Program-made: the position numbers and the translations under genes
Shown: piece after piece, positions 58,809-64,000 of the stretch
Layout: each line of letters begins with the position of its first letter
Position numbering within the stretch: position 1 is the stretch's first letter
Origin: Cupriavidus phytohabitans
GTDB taxonomy: Bacteria > Pseudomonadota > Gammaproteobacteria > Burkholderiales > Burkholderiaceae
Assembly (NCBI RefSeq): GCF_000426345.1
Contig: NZ_AUFE01000002.1
Location: 210,174-274,173, forward strand
DNA: 64,000 nt
Direction of reading: 5' to 3'
Notes under the pieces: model-generated
What the model saw: the letters and a program-made list of their open reading frames with translations, nothing else
The model's database searches: none
What the model was told of the DNA's origin: nothing

Positions 58809-59729
58809 ATGTTTCTGCTGAATTCGCCGGTCATACGTGAGGCGTCGCAGTTTTCCAGCCTGCCTGCGCGCTATCGCCATCCGCGGCGGAGCGAATGGTC
58901 CAGCGCCAACCAGGGCGGGCGCGAGGTCGATTCCTTCCTGGAGGGCCCGGTCGTCGACGATGCCGGCAACCTGTACGTCACCGATATTCCCAATGGCCGG
59001 ATTTTCAGGATCGACCAGAAGGGGGATTGGGACCTGGTTGCCGAATGGGACGGCGAGCCCAATGGAATGAAGTTCCTGGATGCGGGGCGTCTGCTGGTTA
59101 CCGACTACCGCAACGGGCTGATGGAAGTCGACCTGCGCGCCGGCAGTGTCCGGCCGTACCTGCCGCGCCGTAATACCGAAAGCTTCAAGGGCGTCAATGA
59201 CCTGACGCTGGATTCGCAAGGAAACATCTATTTCACCGACCAGGGTCAAACGGGTTTGCATGACCCCAGCGGCCGGGTGTATCGCCTGACCCGGGCAGGG
59301 CGGCTCGAACTGCTGCTCGACAACGTGCCGAGCCCGAACGGCATCGTGCTGTCGCCCGACGAGCGCTTCCTGTTCGTTGCCGTCACCCGGGGCAACTGCG
59401 TCTGGCGCATGCCCTTGCAGGAGGACGGCAGCGTATCCAAGGCCGGGCAGTTCTTTACGTCATACGGCCCCAGCGGGCCGGACGGACTCGCCATGGACAT
59501 CGATGGCCGCCTCCTTGTCGCCAATCCGGGGCTTGCCTATGTCTGGGTGCTCAATCATCGCGCCGAGCCGGTCGAGGTGATCCGAGGCACCCCCGGCCAT
59601 TCGCTGACTAACGTCGCCTTTGGCGGACCGGATGGAAGCACGCTGTATGTTACCGACTCCACCGCGGGCGAGATTCTGCAGGTTGGCATGTCGGTGCCCG
59701 GCGTAAGACCCCGGCACCTGGCCGGGTGA
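58809..59729 (+). CDS. SMP-30/gluconolactonase-family protein
   Basis: A 306-residue six-bladed beta-propeller of the SMP-30/gluconolactonase/LRE family. The first metal ligand (Glu) is in SFLEGPVVDDAGNLYVTDIP. NDLTLDSQGNIYFTDQGQTG, PNGIVLSPDERFLFVAVTRG and GPDGLAMDIDGRLLVANPG supply the remaining Asn/Asp ligands. There is no signal peptide. The family hydrolyses sugar-acid lactones and related esters. As last gene of the set it may open a lactone that is then oxidised by the 2-hydroxyacid dehydrogenase and split by the RraA-like enzyme; this order is inferred. Confidence 0.87.
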   Translation: MFLLNSPVIREASQFSSLPARYRHPRRSEWSSANQGGREVDSFLEGPVVDDAGNLYVTDIPNGRIFRIDQKGDWDLVAEWDGEPNGMKFLDAGRLLVTDYRNGLMEVDLRAGSVRPYLPRRNTESFKGVNDLTLDSQGNIYFTDQGQTGLHDPSGRVYRLTRAGRLELLLDNVPSPNGIVLSPDERFLFVAVTRGNCVWRMPLQEDGSVSKAGQFFTSYGPSGPDGLAMDIDGRLLVANPGLAYVWVLNHRAEPVEVIRGTPGHSLTNVAFGGPDGSTLYVTDSTAGEILQVGMSVPGVRPRHLAG

Positions 59730-60183
59730 GCCGGACACGACGGTATCGCGGCGCGGGACTGGACGCGCCAGCCAGCATTTCATCGGGTTCCCGGTGAAGC
59801 CCTGCAGCCAGGCGCCCACGCCGGCGCTCTGCCCTCGCCTGGGCGCGCGGACCACGGCGTCACAATCGGCCAGCCTGGCACGCGCCGTGTTGCCGAGGTA
59901 GCCGCCGCGCTACTTAAGCAATCTCTTATGCGCTGCGAGAGCGCCTGGCACATGGTGCGGGCGAAATGCACCGACTGTGGTGCTGCCGCGGACCTTGACT
60001 ACCTCAGCTTCGACACCACCGAAGCCGGGTTCAATCCCTTCGCACTGCCAGCATGAGGCGCTGGCCTGGATCGCCGTGCAGGGTAGGGCGAATGAACCTT
60101 CATTCTCGTCTACGGGGGCTAAACTACTTCGGAGGTCAGCGCAACGGATCTCGCGCCACACGAATGATCCAAGGAGTCTTGAG
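59730..60183. other. 454-base region with one doubtful micro-ORF
   Basis: No gene of normal size. A 42-codon frame at 59928-60056 is listed separately. Base composition drops towards AT from about 59910 on, which coincides with the start of the less GC-rich block up to about 63300. The final 20 bases carry the AAGGAG site of the next gene. Confidence 0.45.
59928..60056 (+). CDS. Possible 42-residue protein with a CxxC pair
   Basis: The frame starts ATG 59928 and encodes MRCESAWHMVRAKCTDCGAA followed by an acidic, Phe-rich tail ending PFALPA. KCTDCG resembles half of a zinc ribbon. No ribosome-binding site is seen, and the frame may only be the leftover of a larger gene. I do not recognise it. 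Confidence 0.2.
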   Translation: MRCESAWHMVRAKCTDCGAAADLDYLSFDTTEAGFNPFALPA

Positions 60184-60411
60184 ATGACGAAGCGATTCAA
60201 GGTTGGGGAGCATGTCTCCTGGAATTCTGAGGCAGGCCATGTTACGGGGACGATAATCGCTGTCCATACCGAGGATTTTGACTATAAAGGGCATAGGCAT
60301 CGCGCTTCGGAAGACGATCCCCAGTACGAGATCAAGAGCGACAAGACCGACCACATCGCTGCCCACAGGGGAGCCGTCCTTGAATTGGCGCCACGCAAGG
60401 GCAAAGTGTGA
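60184..60411 (+). CDS. DUF2945 (HVA1/Tudor-like) small protein
   Basis: A 75-residue protein with AAGGAG seven bases before ATG 60184. It matches the DUF2945 / hypervirulence-associated TUDOR domain family: FKVGEHVSWNSEAGHVTGTI, then DFDYKGHRHRASEDDPQYEI and SDKTDHIAAHRGAVLEL. The fold is a small SH3-like barrel found in bacteria and fungi; its ligand in bacteria is unknown. The frame is open upstream but only this part has coding character. Codon third positions look less GC-biased than in the genes around 30-45 kb. Confidence 0.85.
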   Translation: MTKRFKVGEHVSWNSEAGHVTGTIIAVHTEDFDYKGHRHRASEDDPQYEIKSDKTDHIAAHRGAVLELAPRKGKV

Positions 60412-60677
60412 CGTTCCCGTTCAGCACCATCGGCCATTCGAACCAGACACACGAGCAGAGACTCAGGCTCGTGTTCAGGCGATGAGTCCTGTGCGGACCG
60501 CTCCCAATGCAGTTTTCAGCCTGGGAGCGGACCACCCTTCGCGGTGCGTTTCGATAACGGTGGAGATGAATCCGTTGCACCGACAGCGGTTGCTACTGGC
60601 TCGTTATGTGAGACGCGCTAGCCGGGACCATTGAAGTTCCCCGTGGAATGAGCTTTCGACGGATATGGGTCTTGTCG

Positions 60678-62195
60678 TCACTTCGCCGTCGGCATCGCAA
60701 ACTCGGTGCCCTTGCCGATGCTCTGCGGCCAGCGCTGCATGACCGACTTCTGCTTGGTGTAGAAGCGAACACCTTCTTCGCCATATGCATGGGTGTCGCC
60801 AAAGAGACTACGCTTCCAGCCACCAAAGCCATGCCATGCCATCGGCACGGGAATCGGTACGTTGATGCCGACCATGCCGACCTGGATGCGGCGCGAGAAC
60901 TCGCGGGCCACGCCGCCGTCCCGCGTATAGCAAGAGACGCCATTGCCGAACTCGTGAGCGTTGATCAGGGAAACGGCTTCAGCGAAGTCCTTGACACGAA
61001 CGCAGGCGAGGACTGGCCCGAAGATCTCCTCCTTGTAGATGCGCATCTCAGGCGTGACATTGTCGAACAGCGTACCGCCGGTAAAGAAGCCTTCCTCGTG
61101 GCCAGCTACGCGCAAGCCGCGACCGTCGACGACCAGGCTGGCGCCTTCCTCAAGACCCAGGGCCACATACCCTTCGATACGCTCAAGCGCTTGTCGGGTA
61201 ACGACGGGGCCCATTTCCGAGGTGGCGTCCATACCGTTGCCGATGACGAGGTTGCGAGCGCGCTCGGCAACCAGAGGGACGATCTTGTCAGCGACCTCGC
61301 CAACCAGCACAGCGACGGAGATCGCCATGCAGCGTTCGCCCGCGGATCCGTAGGCAGCACCGATGAGCGCATCCACGGCTTGATCGATATCCGCATCCGG
61401 CATTACCACCAGATGATTCTTCGCGCCGCCCAGGGCTTGGACGCGCTTGCCGTGATGGGCTGCGCGTTCGCTGATGTACTGGGCGATGGGGGTCGAACCG
61501 ACGAAGCTTACCGCGCGCACTTCCGGGTGTTCAATCAGCGCATCGACCGCAAGCTTGTCACCTTGGACGACATTGAACACGCCTTTCGGCAGGCCGGCTT
61601 CCGCGAGGAGATTAGCCATGAACAGGCTGGCGCTGGGGTCCCGTTCACTCGGCTTCAGCACAATGGTGTTCCCGGCGGCGAGCGCAATGGGGAACATCCA
61701 GCAAGGAACCATGCAGGGGAAGTTGAAAGGGGTGATGCCCGCGACGACGCCCAGCGGCTGGCGCATGGTCCAGTTATCCATGCCGGTGCTGACTTGATCC
61801 GTGTAATCACCCTTAAGCAGTTGCGGGATGCCGCAAGCAAACTCGATGATATCGATGCCGCGGGCGACTTCCCCTTGGGCGTCGCTAAATACTTTGCCGT
61901 GCTCGGCCGTGATGATTGCCGCAAGCTCGTCGCGGTGCTGGTTCATCAATTGCAGGAAGCGGTTCATGACCCGTGCGCGGCGAATCGGCGGCGTTTCGGA
62001 CCATGCAGGGAAAGCTGCGGCGGCAGCTGCCACAGCAGTGCCCACTTCGTCCACGGTCGCCAGCGCTACCGTCCGCGCGGCCTTGCCGGTCGCAGGGTTG
62101 AAGACATCCTGTCGGCGCCCGCCATGTCCCTCGACATTGGAACCGTTGATGTAGTGACCAACTTGGCTGGCGTCGGTGTAAGGGGCCGAAGTCAT
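60678..62195 (-). CDS. mmsA: CoA-acylating methylmalonate-semialdehyde dehydrogenase
   Basis: A 505-residue MmsA-type dehydrogenase that turns malonate or methylmalonate semialdehyde into acetyl- or propionyl-CoA with CO2 release. ATG 62195 is chosen because AGGAG lies seven bases upstream; two ATGs further up would add 8-10 residues. Marks are [39 protein letters not shown] (Asn), the nucleophilic Cys in [15 protein letters not shown], and [13 protein letters not shown]. It serves valine, inositol or beta-alanine catabolism. It stands without the usual mmsB or aminotransferase neighbours and is divergent from a LysR gene that likely regulates it. Confidence 0.93.
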   Translation of the reverse strand: MTSAPYTDASQVGHYINGSNVEGHGGRRQDVFNPATGKAARTVALATVDEVGTAVAAAAAAFPAWSETPPIRRARVMNRFLQLMNQHRDELAAIITAEHGKVFSDAQGEVARGIDIIEFACGIPQLLKGDYTDQVSTGMDNWTMRQPLGVVAGITPFNFPCMVPCWMFPIALAAGNTIVLKPSERDPSASLFMANLLAEAGLPKGVFNVVQGDKLAVDALIEHPEVRAVSFVGSTPIAQYISERAAHHGKRVQALGGAKNHLVVMPDADIDQAVDALIGAAYGSAGERCMAISVAVLVGEVADKIVPLVAERARNLVIGNGMDATSEMGPVVTRQALERIEGYVALGLEEGASLVVDGRGLRVAGHEEGFFTGGTLFDNVTPEMRIYKEEIFGPVLACVRVKDFAEAVSLINAHEFGNGVSCYTRDGGVAREFSRRIQVGMVGINVPIPVPMAWHGFGGWKRSLFGDTHAYGEEGVRFYTKQKSVMQRWPQSIGKGTEFAMPTAK

Positions 62196-62272
62196 GCGTA
62201 TCTCCTGGGGTTGCGTCATGAACATGGAGGCCAGTGTAGGGTGACTTGTCGACCCCGGCTACGGCCTTTGGC

Positions 62273-62301
62273 TTGACACATCGTTTAGCAAACTAAACAA
62301 T
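62273..62301 (+). promoter_or_regulatory. Promoter and palindrome at the LysR/mmsA divergent region
   Basis: TTGACA (62273-62278) is a consensus -35 box; 17 bases later AACAAT (62296-62301) is a weak -10. The palindrome GTTTAG-CAAA-CTAAAC (62283-62298) lies between them. A transcript from this promoter would begin at or next to the LysR ATG (62308), which has no ribosome-binding site, so leaderless translation is possible. The palindrome is a likely LysR binding site acting on both genes. Confidence 0.5.
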
Positions 62302-62307
62302 CTACGC

Positions 62308-63261
62308 ATGGAAAACGTCGATAAAGAAACCCGTTGGGCGCATCTTTATTCCCTGGTGATCCTGGGAGAGCTCGGAAGCTACACGGCTGCAGCGGAGCGA
62401 TTGGGGGTCACGAAAGGCTCCATGAGCCAACGCATCGCGGAGCTGGAGCGCGCGGCCGGATGCGCCCTGGTTGTGCGTACCTCGCGCAGCGTGCGGCTGA
62501 CAGAGGCAGGCCAGGGCCTGGTGGATTCCATGCGGGGCGCCTTCGAGGAAATCGCACAAAGCTTTGCGAGTGTCAAAGACCATGTCGGCGAGCCGCGAGG
62601 GCTTCTGCGTGTGACTGCGCCAGTCGCGCTTGGGCGCCAGCAGATAGTTCCTCGCATCCCGGAGTTCCTTCGGCGCTACCCGGAAATGCGAATTGAGCTC
62701 GAGCTGTCCGACCGCTTCACGTCCCTGGCGCAAGAGGGCTTCGACCTGGCAATACGGCATTCCTCGACTGCGCCGGACACGCATGTCGCATGGTCACTGT
62801 GCCGCACACATTCCGTGCTGGTGGCCACTCGCAACTACTTGCGCCGTCACGGTACGCCTGGGCAACCCGAAGACCTTGCAGCGCATACATGCCTGCACTA
62901 TTTCCGACGTGGCGAGACTCCTACATGGAGCTTTGAGTCGGTCCGGAAGAGTAGTGCGGCAACCCGTCGAAGCGTGTCCATTCGCGGCAGTTTCGCTGCG
63001 AATAACAGTGAAGCGCTTCGGGAGGCGGGAGCCGGCGGTTTGGGCATAGCATTGCTGCCGGATTTCACCGCTCAGGCAGATCTGGCGGATGGGAAGCTCG
63101 TCAAGGTCCTTCCTCAATGGCGACCCGTGGGATCCTTCGGCGACCAACTGTTCGCGATCCGCCCCTACAGTCCTTACTTGCCCAGGACCGTGCGTGTTTT
63201 CGTTGACTATCTGCGTGCCGAGTTGAGCGCTGGCTTCAGCACGGAGTGCGGGACAACCTGA
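62308..63261 (+). CDS. LysR-family regulator, divergent from mmsA
   Basis: A 317-residue LysR protein of the large AaeR/DmlR-like branch. The helix-turn-helix covers LVILGELGSYTAAAERLGVT and KGSMSQRIAELERAAGCALV; then VRLTEAGQGLVDSMRGAFEE forms the linker helix. The effector domain runs to RTVRVFVDYLRAELS. MENVDKETRWAHLYS is directly preceded by a promoter-like sequence with no ribosome-binding site. Regulation of mmsA is inferred from the divergent layout and the shared palindrome. Confidence 0.9.
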   Translation: MENVDKETRWAHLYSLVILGELGSYTAAAERLGVTKGSMSQRIAELERAAGCALVVRTSRSVRLTEAGQGLVDSMRGAFEEIAQSFASVKDHVGEPRGLLRVTAPVALGRQQIVPRIPEFLRRYPEMRIELELSDRFTSLAQEGFDLAIRHSSTAPDTHVAWSLCRTHSVLVATRNYLRRHGTPGQPEDLAAHTCLHYFRRGETPTWSFESVRKSSAATRRSVSIRGSFAANNSEALREAGAGGLGIALLPDFTAQADLADGKLVKVLPQWRPVGSFGDQLFAIRPYSPYLPRTVRVFVDYLRAELSAGFSTECGTT

Positions 63262-63346
63262 CCCGCCAGCCAACGGAAAAAGCCGCTACGCAGGCACCAT
63301 CCAGGGTTGCGCTGACGACTGGCATGTCAGAGTGAGGGCGCCGGTG

Positions 63347-63384
63347 GCCTGGATCGCCTTTACATCCTGATCGGCAATCCAGGC
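63347..63384. terminator. Inverted repeat between the LysR and bktB 3' ends
   Basis: Perfect 8-base arms GCCTGGAT (63347-63354) and ATCCAGGC (63377-63384) with a 22-base loop, in the gap between the convergent LysR and bktB genes. No T run on either strand, so terminator function is only suggested. Confidence 0.35.
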
Positions 63385-63396
63385 GCAAGGCCAACC

Positions 63397-64000
63397 TCAG
63401 ATCCGCTCAAAGATGGCGGCAATGCCCTGCCCGCCGCCGATGCACATCGTCACCAGCGCGTAGCGGCCCTGCACGCGTTGCAGTTCGTACAGCGCCTTCA
63501 CCGTGATCAGCGCGCCGGTGGCGCCGATCGGGTGGCCCAGCGAGATGCCCGAGCCGTTCGGGTTGACCTTGGCCGGATCCAGGCCGAGTGCCTTGGTCAC
63601 GGCGCAGGCCTGCGCGGCGAAGGCTTCGTTGGCCTCGATCACGTCCAGGTCCGACACCTGCAGGCCGGCGCGTTCCAGCGCGATCCTGGTCGCCGGCACC
63701 GGGCCGATGCCCATGGTCTTGGGGTCGACGCCGGCATGGCCGTAAGACACCAGGCGCGCCAGCGGCTTCAGGCCGCGGCGCTCGGCCTCGGCACGCTCCA
63801 TCATCACCACCGCGGCGGCGGCGTCGTTCAGGCCCGAGGCATTGCCAGCGGTGACGGTGCCGTTTTCCTTGGCGAAGACCGGCTTGAGCTTGGTCATGTC
63901 GTCGATGGTGGCGTCATGGCGCACGTGCTCGTCGGTGTCGAACGTCACATCGCCCTTGCGGCCCTTGCTCACCACCGGGACGATCTGGTCCTTGAAATAG
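63397..64000 (-). CDS. bktB: Beta-ketothiolase BktB, C-terminal part
   Basis: The last 201 codons of a thiolase, cut by the window edge; the frame is open to base 64000, reading YFKDQIVPVVSKGRKGDVTF at the edge. The remaining sequence matches Cupriavidus necator BktB as I recall it, with only scattered differences. Catalytic elements present are NASGLNDAAAAVVMME, the active-site His in GISLGHPIGATGALI and the second Cys in VTMCIGGGQGIAAIF; the acylated Cys lies outside. BktB condenses acetyl-CoA with acetyl- or propionyl-CoA for poly(3-hydroxybutyrate-co-valerate) synthesis. Propionyl-CoA from the neighbouring MmsA reaction would feed this step, though co-regulation is not shown. Confidence 0.95.
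   Translation of the reverse strand, partial: YFKDQIVPVVSKGRKGDVTFDTDEHVRHDATIDDMTKLKPVFAKENGTVTAGNASGLNDAAAAVVMMERAEAERRGLKPLARLVSYGHAGVDPKTMGIGPVPATRIALERAGLQVSDLDVIEANEAFAAQACAVTKALGLDPAKVNPNGSGISLGHPIGATGALITVKALYELQRVQGRYALVTMCIGGGQGIAAIFERI

Overview
The window is high-GC DNA from a beta-proteobacterium of the genus Cupriavidus (Burkholderiales). The clearest marker is the thiolase cut by the right edge, which matches the C-terminal half of Cupriavidus BktB almost residue for residue as I remember that protein. Orphan tripartite-tricarboxylate (Bug/TctC) binding proteins, Burkholderiales-type porins and many LysR/IclR/GntR/LacI regulators fit the same assignment. The region reads as chromosomal catabolic accessory DNA. 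I see no phage, plasmid, IS, CRISPR, rRNA or tRNA feature.

Layout. 0-8 kb is mixed housekeeping and stress genes: the end of a CzcA-type RND pump, a SAM methyltransferase behind a probably frameshifted small exported protein, a large mechanosensitive channel, a BON-domain protein, a D-threonine-aldolase-like PLP enzyme and a uracil-DNA-glycosylase-family protein. 7.6-10.3 kb is a two-gene minus-strand unit for alpha-hydroxyketone signalling: a CqsA/LqsA-type autoinducer synthase followed 3 bases later by a membrane histidine kinase. 10.7-18.6 kb is a plus-strand catabolic unit (intradiol dioxygenase, SDR, BKACE, MDR reductase, cupin, porin, Bug protein) ending at a LacI-family regulator. Near-identical LacI-type palindromes sit before the first gene and before the porin. 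18.7-28 kb holds a LysR/sulfatase/Bug set, a YihY membrane protein, a diguanylate cyclase and a LysR+Bug unit divergent from an IclR gene.

28.6-45.2 kb is a run of acyl-CoA chemistry and uptake genes: ADP-forming acyl-CoA synthetase, Bug, two tandem DUF1254/DUF1214 proteins, Bug, an alkylsulfatase-like MBL protein on the other strand, then CaiB/BaiF CoA-transferase, enoyl-CoA hydratase, a PimC/PimD-like pair of acyl-CoA dehydrogenases, Bug, porin, DUF2917 protein and LysR regulator. An MFS gene remnant follows. 45.7-59.7 kb is a GntR(FCD)-controlled locus. Two matching 19-bp palindromes flank the divergent promoters. The plus-strand genes encode an FAD amine/amino-acid oxidase, an MFS carrier that has lost its first helix, a DapA-family lyase, an aldehyde dehydrogenase, a YddG exporter and a porin. 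An IclR-controlled set (Bug, RraA-like, 2-hydroxyacid dehydrogenase, Bug, SMP-30 lactonase) follows. 59.7-64 kb looks less GC-rich by eye: DUF2945 protein, MmsA with a divergent LysR regulator, and bktB.

How the genes work together. The recurring module is regulator + porin + one or more orphan Bug receptors + a few soluble catabolic enzymes. There are eight Bug receptors and three porins, and no TctA/TctB membrane subunits in the window. The most interesting items are the CqsA/sensor pair, the LacI regulon with its proposed hydroxyquinol-to-BKACE route, the GntR palindrome pair, the helix-deleted carrier and the 10-bp repeat at the glycosylase start. All functional statements are sequence-reading and family knowledge; no search was run.
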